A stretch of DNA of 64,000 nt from Acinetobacter cumulans (GCF_003024525.3 NZ_CP035934.2:1674001-1738000), one strand, 5' to 3'. Shown: positions 24,517-33,870, counted from the stretch's first letter. Translations and numbers: made by a program. The notes: generated by a model not told the origin, from the sequence alone.

Positions 24517-25469
24517 TATTTTGCTCCTGCTTTCCATTTAAATAGACGTTGACCGAGTTTCATTAGCACCACATCGCACACCAAACCAATCACTCCAATG
24601 ATGAGGATCGCGGCATAGACATTGTCAAAGTTTTGGTAACGCGCTTGTTGAGTAATAAACCACGTAATCCCAGAGGTTGTGCCAATCAGTTCAGATACGA
24701 TCAGATAAGTCCAAGCCCAGCCCAACAATACACGTAAATCGCGGTAAATGTCGGGAAGCGCCGCTGGAATCACCACATGAAATAAGCTTTTTAATTTATT
24801 GGTACCTAGCGTAAAACCTGCTTCAATCAGGCCACGGTCTACCATCCGTGTGGTATTCGCAATAATTAGAATTTGCTGAAATAGCGTACCAATCACAATA
24901 ATGGCGATTTTAGGTGCATCATTAATGCCTAAAATCGCAACGGCTAAGGCACCAAAAGCAGGAGCGGGCAAGTAGCGGAAAAACTCAACAAAGGGTTCTG
25001 TCAGTTGAGATATTTTTTGAGAAAAACCGCAAAGAATACCCAGCGGAATACCGATGAGAGAGGCGATAAAAAAAGCGCTGAACACAATTTTAATACTGTG
25101 CCATAAGCTTTGATGAAACCATGGGGCATCTGGTTGGGCTGGCGGGGTAATAAAGGCTGTGACCAGCGCTTTTGCCACTTCATGCGGTGCAGGTAGATAG
25201 ATTGGATTGACCAGTTTACCTTGCGGTGGTTCTGCACCTGCATTGACCGCAGATTGCGCTTCGGCATAAAACACCGCTTTGTCTACACGGCTATCGACTT
25301 GCAAATACGACACACTGCCAGACTGAGTAATTTGCACCTGTGGATGCCATAAAAATGGCAAATAACTCACTGCACACCAAATAAGCACAGGAATTAAAAA
25401 TGATCCGAAGCCGAGCAATAGCTTGCTTTTCGGACTGAGCTCTCTTGCGACATAACCCATACTGACCAA
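24516..25469 (-). CDS. ABC transporter permease, NitT/TauT type, with large periplasmic insert
   Basis: The 317-residue protein has an N-terminal membrane helix, about 80 residues of hydrophilic, probably periplasmic sequence (VSYLQVDSRVDKAVF..), and then five to six membrane segments. The binding-protein-dependent permease motif is EAGFTLGTNKLKSLFHVVIPAALP. The long loop after the first helix is unusual for SsuC/TauC, and from memory it is seen in urea carboxylase-associated transporters. It is the first gene of the five-gene operon. Confidence 0.85.
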   Translation of the reverse strand: MVSMGYVARELSPKSKLLLGFGSFLIPVLIWCAVSYLPFLWHPQVQITQSGSVSYLQVDSRVDKAVFYAEAQSAVNAGAEPPQGKLVNPIYLPAPHEVAKALVTAFITPPAQPDAPWFHQSLWHSIKIVFSAFFIASLIGIPLGILCGFSQKISQLTEPFVEFFRYLPAPAFGALAVAILGINDAPKIAIIVIGTLFQQILIIANTTRMVDRGLIEAGFTLGTNKLKSLFHVVIPAALPDIYRDLRVLLGWAWTYLIVSELIGTTSGITWFITQQARYQNFDNVYAAILIIGVIGLVCDVVLMKLGQRLFKWKAGAK

Positions 25470-25582
25470 GCCCCAATATTACTTTTTTAATAAAACGTAA
25501 TACTATTAAGCAATTTGAATGCCAAACACGTGTATGGCGTGATTTATTGGACTTAAGCCAAGTTAGATAGGCTATAAACAGC

Positions 25583-25608
25583 AAAAAGCCTGCAAAAGAA
25601 GCAGGCAA
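25583..25608 (-). terminator. Terminator of the sirtuin gene
   Basis: On the minus strand GCCTGC-TTCTTTT-GCAGGC is followed by TTTTT. It separates the sirtuin gene from the ABC operon downstream. Confidence 0.75.
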
Positions 25609-25648
25609 TATTAGTTTTTTTGATCGATACTGATGCCAAAATGTCTTT

Positions 25649-26350
25649 TTATGGCGCAACCAATTGCAAAAACAGTTTTTTCATTCCTTCACTCGCGCCT
25701 GCTTTAATCAATTGATACTGCTCAGGTACGCGTTGATAGTCTGCTTTCGGATCGATATAAAATGCACGGCAGTTGGCAGGGATTTCGTGAATCAATCCTG
25801 CCACAGGATAGACAGCCAGACTTGTGCCAATCACAATAAAAATATCTGCTGTTTGCACACTCACACTGGCATCTTCATAGGCAGGAACTGCTTCGCCAAA
25901 CCAAACCACATGTGGACGTAAAGGATATCCATCAGGGCATTTGTCGATGTCTAAGTTTAAATCTGCACATTCAATGGGAAACAATTCCTGCGTATATTGC
26001 GCCTGAGGGCCAGAGCTTTTTGCGTAACGAATATTGCCATGCAGATGTAGTACATTGTGACTACCTGCACGTTCATGTAGATCATCAATATTTTGTGTAA
26101 TGACTTGAACATCAAAAAAATCATCGAGTTCAGCAATTAATTTATGCGCTGCATTTGGCTCTGCGGCTAAAATATGTTTACGGCGTTCATTATAAAATCG
26201 CTGTACTAAAGCTGGATCGCGTGCCCAAGCTTCAGGTGTGGCCACATCTTCAATACGATGCTGTTCCCAAAGACCATCACTGTCACGGAAGGTATTGATG
26301 CCGCTTTCTGCGCTCATGCCAGCACCTGAAAACACCACAATTTTTTGCAT
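25649..26350 (-). CDS. Sir2-family NAD-dependent protein deacylase
   Basis: The 233-residue sirtuin has the NAD-binding motif FSGAGMSAESGINTFRD, the catalytic core TQNIDDLHERAGS and the histidine in HLHGN. The later GTSLAVYPVAGL is also typical. No zinc-ligand CxxC pair is evident, which fits the shorter bacterial class III type. Expected role: removal of succinyl, malonyl or acetyl groups from lysine in the cytoplasm. It is a single-gene unit ending at the terminator at 25583-25608. Confidence 0.85.
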   Translation of the reverse strand: MQKIVVFSGAGMSAESGINTFRDSDGLWEQHRIEDVATPEAWARDPALVQRFYNERRKHILAAEPNAAHKLIAELDDFFDVQVITQNIDDLHERAGSHNVLHLHGNIRYAKSSGPQAQYTQELFPIECADLNLDIDKCPDGYPLRPHVVWFGEAVPAYEDASVSVQTADIFIVIGTSLAVYPVAGLIHEIPANCRAFYIDPKADYQRVPEQYQLIKAGASEGMKKLFLQLVAP

Positions 26351-26454
26351 AGATATTTAGCCTTATATTTTAATTGATGAGTCCAATGCGTACGGTTGCA
26401 TGTATTGAATGGATGATTCAGCGAATTTACTGTACTCAAAATATAGCGACTACT

Positions 26455-26550
26455 TCAACTTAGCTGATTCAATTCTTGTAGCACCCAATCGACAAATTTT
26501 TTTATTTGCGGTGAGCTGTCTTGGCTCGAGTGGACTAAATAATATTTTCG
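26455..26550 (-). pseudogene. C-terminal stub of a LysR-family regulator
   Basis: Read on the minus strand, the sequence codes [19 protein letters not shown] and then [12 protein letters not shown] followed by TGA. This is the usual end of GcvA/GcdR-like LysR proteins. It stops abruptly at the junction with gcdH at about 26550. In many Proteobacteria a lysR gene is divergent from gcdH, so one deletion seems to have removed the 5' parts of both genes and the promoter between them. Confidence 0.7.
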
Positions 26551-27332
26551 GCTACCGTGCAATGGCCAGCGTGCAAAGTTCTTTGGTGATGGTGCCGATT
26601 AATGAATTTGGCTCGGAAGAGCAAAAACAAAAATACCTGCCAAAACTGGCAACGGGTGAATACATTGGCTGCTTCGGCCTGACTGAACCTGATCATGGCT
26701 CTGACCCAGGCAGCATGATTACGCGTGCAAAAAAAGTGGATGGTGGCTACCGTCTAACGGGCGCAAAAATGTGGATTACCAACAGCCCAATTGCCGATGT
26801 TTTTGTGGTTTGGGCGAAAGAGGTTTCGGCTGAAGGCAATGTGGGTGACATTCGCGGTTTTATTTTGGAAAAAGGCTGGGATGGTCTATCTGCTCCAGCA
26901 ATTCACGGTAAAGTTGGCTTACGTGCCTCGATTACCGGTGAAATTGTCATGGACAATGTCTTTGTCCCTGAAGAAAACGCTTTTCCAGAAGTACGTGGTT
27001 TAAAAGGTCCATTTACCTGCCTAAATAGTGCACGTTATGGTATCGCTTGGGGTGCAATGGGCGCAGCTGAGTTCTGTTGGCATACAGCACACCAATACAC
27101 CATGGACCGTAAACAGTTTGGCCGACCTTTTAAACGTAACAACTGTGGCAAGGCTTTAGATATTGCCCGTGTAGCGCGTGACATGATGGGCGGAAATGGC
27201 ATTTCTGATGAGTTTGGTGTTGCCCGCCATTTGGTTAACCTCGAAGTCGTCAACACTTATGAAGGAACGCATGATGTACATGCGCTGATCCTTGGTCGTG
27301 CGCAAACAGGCATCGCGTCTTTTTGTAACTAA
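26551..27332 (+). pseudogene. gcdH: Glutaryl-CoA dehydrogenase, 5'-truncated and internally deleted
   Basis: From GYRAM on, the sequence is a clear glutaryl-CoA dehydrogenase: [43 protein letters not shown] and [22 protein letters not shown]. About 85 N-terminal residues are lost at the lysR junction. A second in-frame deletion of about 45 residues joins FGRPF to KRNNCGKAL near 27125, removing part of the FAD/substrate helices. The longer open frame (from 26409) reads through foreign sequence upstream. The enzyme should be inactive. Intact GcdH converts glutaryl-CoA to crotonyl-CoA. Confidence 0.9.
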
Positions 27333-27349
27333 TTGAATTATATATTCAT

Positions 27350-27373
27350 AAGGTGCTCTACATAGAGTGCCTT
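27350..27373 (+). terminator. Hairpin after gcdH
   Basis: AAGGTGCTCT-ACAT-AGAGTGCCTT is an imperfect 10-bp stem; TTTTT follows 8 bp later. It is a weak terminator candidate. Confidence 0.4.
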
Positions 27374-27541
27374 AGAGACTTTTTGTGCAAAAATAAACTT
27401 AATCAATAAAGGATTCATCGTGAAACACTCTTGTAACTCTGTGCAATAGCCTGAGCAGTGATGAAATAAAAAGAATAAAAAAGGCAAATGTGCAGACATA
27501 GGAATGCCGATGACTCATTTGGGAAAATGAGGAACAAGGAA

Positions 27542-28975
27542 ATGAATAACGAAATGCAAAACGGAGAAGGAACGCTCAAATTGCCTTCTAACGTGGGCAC
27601 GATGCATCGTATTACCAGCAACACTTGGAAAATGGCCTTTATTTTTGCCTTTATTTCTTTGGTGATTGATGGTGTAGACATTATGTTGCTGTCATTCAGC
27701 CTCACCAGTTTAAAGGCTGAGTTTGGTTTAAGTACATTTCAAGCAGGAATGCTTGGTAGCTCTTCTTTAGCAGGGATGGCGCTGGGTGGTATTTCTGGTG
27801 GATGGGCCTGCGATAAATTCGGCCGTGTGAAAACTATTGCTTGGTCGGTAGTATTTTTCTCAATCATGACCTGTATTTTAGGCTTTACCCAAAGCTATGA
27901 ACAATTTTTAATTTTACGTTTTATTGGCGCATTTGGTTTGGGCTCACTTTATATGGCGTGTAATACGCTGATGGCAGAATATGTACCAACCAAATACCGC
28001 ACAACAGTACTCGGGACTTTGCAAACGGGTCAAACCGTGGGGTATATCGTTGCAACGCTGATGGCGGGTGCCATTATTCCAGATCATGGCTGGCGCATGC
28101 TATTTTATGTCACCATTATTCCTGCTGCTTTTGCTCTTATCTTTATGCGTTTTGTTCCTGAACCAAAATCTTGGCAGGAAGCAAAAATTGAGCAGCTAAA
28201 ACGCCGTGAATTAAAACTTGAGCCTGTACAGCAACATGCTGCAGCCACTCAAAACGCGCCTTCTGAAAGTATTTACAAACGTATTTTTGGCCATACCAAT
28301 CATCGCAAAATGTTCTTCCTTTGGATGTCGACCGCTGCATTTCTACAATTCGGTTATTACGGTGTTAACAACTGGATGCCGACGTATTTAGAAACCGAAC
28401 TCAGCATGAACTTTAAAGCCATGACTGGCTATATGGTAGGTGCATATACCGCCATGATTCTGGGCAAAATTTTAGCAGGCTATGCTGCTGATAAGTTCGG
28501 ACGTCGTATTACCTTTGTGTTTGGTACGGTAGCCACGGCAGCCTTCTTACCAATCATCATTTTCTATAACACACCAGCCAATATCGCCTATTTACTCGTA
28601 ACTTTCGGTTTCTTATACGGTATTCCATACGGGGTAAATGCAACTTATATGGCAGAAAGTTTCTCTACGGATGTACGCGGTACAGCTATTGGTGGGGCTT
28701 ACAATATGGGACGTTTGGGCGCAGCCATTGCACCAGCAACCATTGGTATGATCGCTGCTGGTGGATCGTTCACCATGGCCTTTATTGTAATGGGAGCTGC
28801 GTACTTTATTGCAGGGGTTATTCCTGGCTTGTTTATCCGTGAACGTCAATATGACCCGCAGCAAGCATCGTTTTCTTCAGATGCGGAAAAAGAAAAACTG
28901 CCCCGTTTAAGTTTAGATACACATGCTGCTGATGCAGCGCAAAAAACTAATGCAAAAACTGCAACAGCAAAATAA
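27542..28975 (+). CDS. MFS transporter, aromatic-acid/carboxylate symporter type
   Basis: The protein of about 477 residues has 12 predicted membrane segments, the MFS motif DKFGRVK between helices 2 and 3 and its repeat ADKFGRR after helix 8. It resembles the AAHS acid:proton symporter class. I chose ATG 27542, with GAGGAACAAGG upstream, over the longer frame. It lies between gcdH and a CaiB-type CoA-transferase gene, both broken, so a role in glutarate or related dicarboxylate uptake is likely by context only. It is the only intact gene of that locus. Confidence 0.8.
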   Translation: MNNEMQNGEGTLKLPSNVGTMHRITSNTWKMAFIFAFISLVIDGVDIMLLSFSLTSLKAEFGLSTFQAGMLGSSSLAGMALGGISGGWACDKFGRVKTIAWSVVFFSIMTCILGFTQSYEQFLILRFIGAFGLGSLYMACNTLMAEYVPTKYRTTVLGTLQTGQTVGYIVATLMAGAIIPDHGWRMLFYVTIIPAAFALIFMRFVPEPKSWQEAKIEQLKRRELKLEPVQQHAAATQNAPSESIYKRIFGHTNHRKMFFLWMSTAAFLQFGYYGVNNWMPTYLETELSMNFKAMTGYMVGAYTAMILGKILAGYAADKFGRRITFVFGTVATAAFLPIIIFYNTPANIAYLLVTFGFLYGIPYGVNATYMAESFSTDVRGTAIGGAYNMGRLGAAIAPATIGMIAAGGSFTMAFIVMGAAYFIAGVIPGLFIRERQYDPQQASFSSDAEKEKLPRLSLDTHAADAAQKTNAKTATAK

Positions 28976-28987
28976 ATAAAAAGATCT

Positions 28988-29012
28988 GTGCCATAGCTCA
29001 ATACTATGGCAC
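28988..29012. promoter_or_regulatory. Perfect inverted repeat upstream of the CoA-transferase gene
   Basis: GTGCCATAG-CTCAATA-CTATGGCAC has 9-bp perfect arms and lies 15 bp before the ATG at 29027. No T tract follows. It may be an intercistronic RNA hairpin or a binding site. Confidence 0.55.
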
Positions 29013-29026
29013 ATCTGGAGTGAACT

Positions 29027-30262
29027 ATGGGTGCATTAAAAGGAATTCGAGTATTGGACTTAAGCCGTGTTTTAGCAGGTCCTTGGTGCGGTCAAATATT
29101 GGCTGATTTAGGTGCAGAGGTAATCAAAATTGAACGTCCTAAAGTCGGTGATGATACCCGTATGTGGGGACCACCTTGGATGCCAAATCAGCAAGGTCAA
29201 GCGACGAGAGAATCAGGCTATTACCAATGTGCGAACCGTAATAAATATTCTGTAGCCATTGATATTGCTAGTGAAGAAGGGCAAGCCCTAGTCCGTGAAA
29301 TTGCTAAAACGGCAGATGTCGTGATTGAAAACTACAAAGCGGGTTCACTCGCTAAATATGGTTTGGACTATGCATCGCTCAGTGGGCTAAATCCAAATAT
29401 CGTATATTGCTCAATTACAGGTTTTGGTCAGGATGGTCCACGTGCGGAAGAACCAGGCTATGACTTTATTATTCAAGGCATGTCTGGCTTGATGAGTATT
29501 ACTGGTGAAGCAGATGATGTGATGGGTGGAGCACAAAAGGTGGGGGTCGCTGTGGTCGATATTCAAACGGGATTGTACTCAACCATTGCCATTCAGGCGG
29601 CATTGTTGGCGCGGTAGCATACTGGACGCGGTCAATATATTGATATGTCTTTACTCGATGTACAGGTGGCAGCTTTAGCCAATCAAGGTATGAACTATTT
29701 GACCTCAGGTAAAGCACCTAAGCGTATGGGAAATAATCACCCGAATATTGTGCCGTATCAAACTTTTAAAGCCAAAGATAAGGAATTTATTATTGCCTGT
29801 GGTAATGACAAACAATTTAAAGACTTGTGTATTGCGATTGGCTATACAGAACTGCTAGATCAGCCGAACTATTTACGTAATCAAGATCGAGTGAAACACC
29901 GTGAAGAATTAATTCCATTATTGAGTGCTTATTTTCTCACTCAAGATGCTCAAGTTTGGGTTGATGCGATTCATGCGGTAAAAGTGCCAGTGGGTGTAAT
30001 CAACTCTGTAGAAGACGCATTAAATGAACCGCAAATTCAACATCGTCAAATGGTGGTAAATATTCCACATGCTTTAAATCATGATTTTAAAGTGATTGGA
30101 TCACCGATGAAATTATCTGATACACCAGTGGAATACCGTCATGCACCACCACAGTTAGGGCAGCACACGACAGAAATTTTGTCCCAATTTAGAACTGAAT
30201 CTGAATTAAATGAATTGGCCGCACAAGGTATCATTGATCAACTCAATCATCCTGTAGCTTAA
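29027..30262 (+). pseudogene. CaiB/BaiF-family CoA-transferase (glutarate CoA-transferase-like) with in-frame stop
   Basis: The N-terminal half (VLDLSRVLAGPWCGQILADLGAEV, IENYKAGSLAKYGLDY, GYDFIIQGMSGLMSITG) ends at TAG 29615-29617 within AALLAR-stop-HTGRGQYIDMSLLD. The same frame then continues for 214 codons to the natural end. A single-base change from a Glu or Gln codon explains it. The family moves CoA from succinyl-CoA or similar donors; next to gcdH it would activate glutarate. Translation could restart at ATG 29645, but the active site would be split, so it is most likely inactive. Confidence 0.85.
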
Positions 30263-30321
30263 TATCTCCTCATTTAATCTTGAAATATATGGGCTTTAAA
30301 AGTATCGCTAGAATTAAAATT

Positions 30322-30352
30322 TAGACCGAAGCACATGACTTCGGTCTTTTTG
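30322..30352. terminator. Bidirectional terminator
   Basis: AGACCGAAG-CACATGA-CTTCGGTCT is followed by TTTTT. It separates the convergent CoA-transferase and 8-oxoguanine deaminase-like genes. Confidence 0.8.
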
Positions 30353-30353
30353 A

Positions 30354-31706
30354 TCATGCTGCCAGTAAGGCTTTGGCAGCAACGCGGTGTTTAGCTTGCA
30401 GTTCATCAATATTAACATTGACTAAGCTTTGGTCTTTGACGACCCATTCACCGTTTACCATGACATGTTCAGCACGGTCTGCACCACACAGTAGCAAAGC
30501 AGCGATTGGATCATGTGCACCTGAAAATTTCACATCATTCAATGCATAGCAGGCTAAGTCCGCCTGAAAGCCTACTTGTAATTGCCCTAAATGTTGCTCA
30601 CGACCAAGAAGCTGTGCGGAACCTGTGGTTGCCCAGCTCAATGCAAGCTCAGGTGTGATATTTTCTGCACCATATTTGAGGCGCTGTAAATACATTGCTT
30701 GGCGTGTTTCAAGGATTAAATTAGACGCATCACCCGACGCCGAGCCATCTACGCCTAAACCAATTGGGCTACCAGCGTGTAATAAGTCCATGGTTGGGCA
30801 AATACCAGAAGCAAGACGCATATTGGAATGTGGGCAATGACAAATGCCTACTTTGGCTTGTCCTAAACGCCGTATTTCATCAGCATTAAAATGAATGCCA
30901 TGTGCTAACCAAGTACGATCACTCAGCCAACCGACGCTTTCCAAATAATCTACCGTGCGCATGCCAAACATATTTAAGCAGAAATTTTCTTCATCTATGG
31001 TTTCAGCCAAGTGCGTATGTAAGCGGACATCTAAATTCTGTGCTAATTGAGCACTTTCTTTCATAATGTCTTGCGTAACTGAAAAAGGCGAACACGGTGC
31101 CAGCGCCATATTCACCATCGCATCAGGGCTACGCTGATGATACTTTTTCACCAAGCGTTCTGAGTCTTTTAAAATAATATCAATATCTTGCACAGTATGT
31201 TGGGGTGGTAAACCACCTGCATCTTGACCTAAACTCATTGAACCGCGCGTGAGCATCACGCGAAGGCCAATTTCTTTAGCGGCAGTGACTTGTATGTCTA
31301 TGGCATCTGTTAATTGCTGTGGAAATAAATAATGATGATCAGCTGCAAATGTACAGCCAGAAAGCAAAAGCTCTGAAAGGGCAATTTGAGTGGCTAAATG
31401 GAGTTGTTCAGGATTTAGCTTGGCCCACACTGGGTATAAAGTGGTTAACCAAGGGAAAAGTGGCGCGTTGACCACGGGTGCCCAAGCACGTGTTAGGGTT
31501 TGATAAAAATGATGATGGCTGTTAATTAAACCCGGAGTAATTACCAACTGTGATGCATCAAAAAAAGTGTCATAAGGTTGTTTAGGGCTTTGTCCAAGCG
31601 CAACCAGTTCAGTTATCTTACCGTTTGAAATAAGCAGACCGCCACGTGCATCTTGATCATTGGCGGTAAAAATAGCCATGGGGTTTTTAATCCAAAGCGT
31701 TGTCAT
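30354..31706 (-). CDS. 8-oxoguanine deaminase-like amidohydrolase (TRZ/ATZ family)
   Basis: The protein of about 450 residues has the metal motif NSHHHFYQTLTRAW near residue 65, HTHLAET near 230, LAHGIHF near 265 and VDGSASGDASNLI near 320. This set fits bacterial 8-oxoguanine deaminases of the Pseudomonas PA0142 type. Reaction: 8-oxoguanine plus water to uric acid and ammonia, in the cytoplasm. I chose ATG 31706 (MTTLWIKNP); the frame extends five codons further. It is divergent from the Rieske gene, sharing an intergenic region with a palindrome at 31872-31890. It is the main clue that the following cluster handles purines. Confidence 0.8.
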   Translation of the reverse strand: MTTLWIKNPMAIFTANDQDARGGLLISNGKITELVALGQSPKQPYDTFFDASQLVITPGLINSHHHFYQTLTRAWAPVVNAPLFPWLTTLYPVWAKLNPEQLHLATQIALSELLLSGCTFAADHHYLFPQQLTDAIDIQVTAAKEIGLRVMLTRGSMSLGQDAGGLPPQHTVQDIDIILKDSERLVKKYHQRSPDAMVNMALAPCSPFSVTQDIMKESAQLAQNLDVRLHTHLAETIDEENFCLNMFGMRTVDYLESVGWLSDRTWLAHGIHFNADEIRRLGQAKVGICHCPHSNMRLASGICPTMDLLHAGSPIGLGVDGSASGDASNLILETRQAMYLQRLKYGAENITPELALSWATTGSAQLLGREQHLGQLQVGFQADLACYALNDVKFSGAHDPIAALLLCGADRAEHVMVNGEWVVKDQSLVNVNIDELQAKHRVAAKALLAA

Positions 31707-32018
31707 AAAGTAACCATACACAAATCATTATGACGTGCATGCATACAATTTTTGTACCAGCCATTCAAATTTGTCAAAAATAGAACAACTTATTATTTGG
31801 AATGAGCAATTTTTTTCACAGCTAAAAATGTATCTGAAGCAATGTTGCAGAAAATGAAGTGAATACTCAGATGTTCTAATTATTAGAACAAAATGTTAGA
31901 AACATTCTAATAGACAGAAAATTAATAAAAACATTAATTTAAAAGCATCAGGCAGAAGTCAGTATGTTTCGTTTTACATCAGAATTTCTGCAAAATTAAT
32001 GCTATTCGTGAGTCTATT
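31707..32018. promoter_or_regulatory. Divergent promoter region with palindromes
   Basis: This 312-bp AT-rich region drives the deaminase (minus) and the Rieske gene (plus). It holds the perfect palindrome TGTTCTAAT-T-ATTAGAACA at 31872-31890 and the second palindrome TTAGAA-ACA-TTCTAA at 31896-31910. Together they look like a tandem operator. A matching half-site TGTTCTAAT occurs at 36266-36274 upstream of the second BMP gene. No regulator gene is in the cluster. Confidence 0.65.
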
Positions 32019-33074
32019 ATGAACGCTATTCCAGTCCTCAATTTATTTAGCCAACCGCAATGTAGCCAATTTGAAGCATCGGATTGGAATATTTTGGCAC
32101 AGCACTGGTATCCTGTTGCACGTGTTCAAGATGTCACGATTGAGCCTCAACAAGTTATTTTGCTTGATGTGAAAATGGCCTTATACAAAACCGAAAGTGG
32201 TCAAATTCATCTGGTACGAAATATTTGTCCACATCGTGGTGTACCGCTCAGTAAAGGCTGGGTTGAAGGTGAAGAGATTGTTTGCCCATATCATGGCTTA
32301 CGCTATAACACCGATGGTAAATGCAGCAAAATTCCTGCGCAACCAGAACTAACGAAAATATCAGATCGTTTTAGCTTAACGAAATTTCCAGTTGTAGAAA
32401 AATATGGCCTGATTTGGACCAGTTTATTTAGCCGAAATGAAAGCGAAGCCAATTTTCCAATTCTTGAAACTTGGGATGATGCCGATCATCAAGCTATTTT
32501 GCCGCCTTATGTTGATATTGCAGGTTCAAGTGGCCGTCAATTAGAAGGTTTTATTGATGTAGCGCATTTTGCATGGGTGCATCATGAAGCTTTTGCTACG
32601 CGTGATAATCCTGTTGTACCCAAATATCACACTGAGCGAACTGATTATGGACTGAAAAGCATCTATATTTCTGATGTCAGCAATTATCCGCATGGGATGC
32701 AACATTTAGCGCCAGAAGACTTTTTATGGACGCGTGAATTTGATGTCTATCCGCCATTTTCAGCAACGTTGACGGTGTATTTTCCAAATGATGGCATTTT
32801 GAAAATTTTAAATGCTTGCTGTCCTGTTTCACATAATCAAACCCGATTATTTGTACCACTTACACGTAATTTTGACACCACAGGCGACTTGCAAGCGGTA
32901 TATGACTTTAATGCACAGATTTTTGCTGAAGATCAAGACATGGTTGAAAGTCAAAAACCTGAGGAGCTTCCGCTTGACATTAGTATGGAGGCGCATTTTG
33001 AAGCTGATCGCTCATCGACAACATATCGCCGTATATTAGCCGAATGGGGATTGAGTAAACGATATACTGTTTAA
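32019..33074 (+). CDS. Rieske non-heme iron oxygenase, orphan alpha subunit
   Basis: The 351-residue protein has a Rieske domain (CPHRG near residue 70 and CPYHGL near 90, i.e. CxH-x17-CxxH) and a C-terminal catalytic domain with an iron motif near residue 185 (DVAHFAWVHHEAF). It resembles the VanA/NdmA class of O- and N-demethylases. The C-terminal part (DMVESQKPEELPL..ADRSST) is typical. No reductase or ferredoxin gene is adjacent, so it must borrow electrons. Its place among purine enzymes suggests oxidation or demethylation of a purine. Confidence 0.8.
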   Translation: MNAIPVLNLFSQPQCSQFEASDWNILAQHWYPVARVQDVTIEPQQVILLDVKMALYKTESGQIHLVRNICPHRGVPLSKGWVEGEEIVCPYHGLRYNTDGKCSKIPAQPELTKISDRFSLTKFPVVEKYGLIWTSLFSRNESEANFPILETWDDADHQAILPPYVDIAGSSGRQLEGFIDVAHFAWVHHEAFATRDNPVVPKYHTERTDYGLKSIYISDVSNYPHGMQHLAPEDFLWTREFDVYPPFSATLTVYFPNDGILKILNACCPVSHNQTRLFVPLTRNFDTTGDLQAVYDFNAQIFAEDQDMVESQKPEELPLDISMEAHFEADRSSTTYRRILAEWGLSKRYTV

Positions 33075-33086
33075 TTTGATTATATG

Positions 33087-33117
33087 AAGCACTTTTATTT
33101 AAAAGTGCTTTTTTATT
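33087..33117 (+). terminator. Terminator after the Rieske gene
   Basis: AAGCACTTTT-ATTT-AAAAGTGCTT is a perfect hairpin followed by TTTT. Confidence 0.75.
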
Positions 33118-33176
33118 TTTAGACAGTATTTTTGATTATTTATTAAATTTAAATATATTTATTTGGGGTCATTTTG

Positions 33177-33662
33177 ATGAATAAACCGACTCATGAACAG
33201 ATGATTAATTTTTTAAAACTTTCTAATGATGTCGCTGAGCGTGCAATATCTTTAGGGCATCACCCATTTGGTGCAGTATTGGTTGCGCCAGATCACGAAA
33301 CGGTGCTTTTCACTCAGTGTAATATTGACAGTGTTAATCATGCGGAATCAACTTTAGCACGTATCGCCAGCACTAATTATACAGCTGAATATTTATGGAA
33401 TTGTACTTTGTACACCAGCGTAGAACCGTGCTGTATGTGTGCAGGAACCATTTATTGGGCCAATATTGGGCGTGTGGTTTTTGCCATGACTGAAGAAAAA
33501 CTTTTGGCATGCACTGGAAATCATCATGAAAATCCAACCCTGAGCATTCCTGCATCTTATGTATTTGCACATGGTCAAAAAGACATTGAATTGATTGGTC
33601 CTATGGAAGAATTAGAGCCAGAAATAATACAAGTACAAGCTGAATTTTGGTCAAATCGTTAA
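33177..33662 (+). CDS. Guanine deaminase-like nucleoside/nucleobase deaminase
   Basis: The 161-residue protein has the cytidine-deaminase-fold motifs NHAEST (HAE near residue 51) and EPCCMCAGTIYWA (PCxxC near residue 84) with HHPFGAVL before them. The short form fits bacterial GuaD or related nucleobase deaminases rather than tRNA deaminase TadA. Likely reaction: guanine to xanthine, or deamination of a related purine. ATG 33177 was chosen over the TTG three bases earlier. It lies behind the Rieske gene, separated by a terminator. Confidence 0.75.
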   Translation: MNKPTHEQMINFLKLSNDVAERAISLGHHPFGAVLVAPDHETVLFTQCNIDSVNHAESTLARIASTNYTAEYLWNCTLYTSVEPCCMCAGTIYWANIGRVVFAMTEEKLLACTGNHHENPTLSIPASYVFAHGQKDIELIGPMEELEPEIIQVQAEFWSNR

Positions 33663-33870
33663 ATAGGTTTATTTTAATTTTATATTATTCATATTTTTAA
33701 TGGGTTTTAATCACTTAAATATAATAGAACTAAATTATTTTATTGGTAACTTTTAATATTTTAATAAAATAATCAAACCTAATTGTATTTGGAATGCTAA
33801 TTGCATATTTAAAAAATGTCTAGAAAGTCAAAAATCAAGTGATCAATCATAAAAGGTGAGGGTGGTCTGT

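Noticed and set aside
25470..25648. Guanidine-I (ykkC) riboswitch upstream of the ABC/oxygenase operon
   Set aside because: The conserved ykkC core motifs are not visible in this short leader.
26409..26550. N-terminal extension of the gcdH open frame as a real domain
   Set aside because: The segment is antisense to the LysR stub and upstream intergenic sequence; it is open by chance after the deletion.
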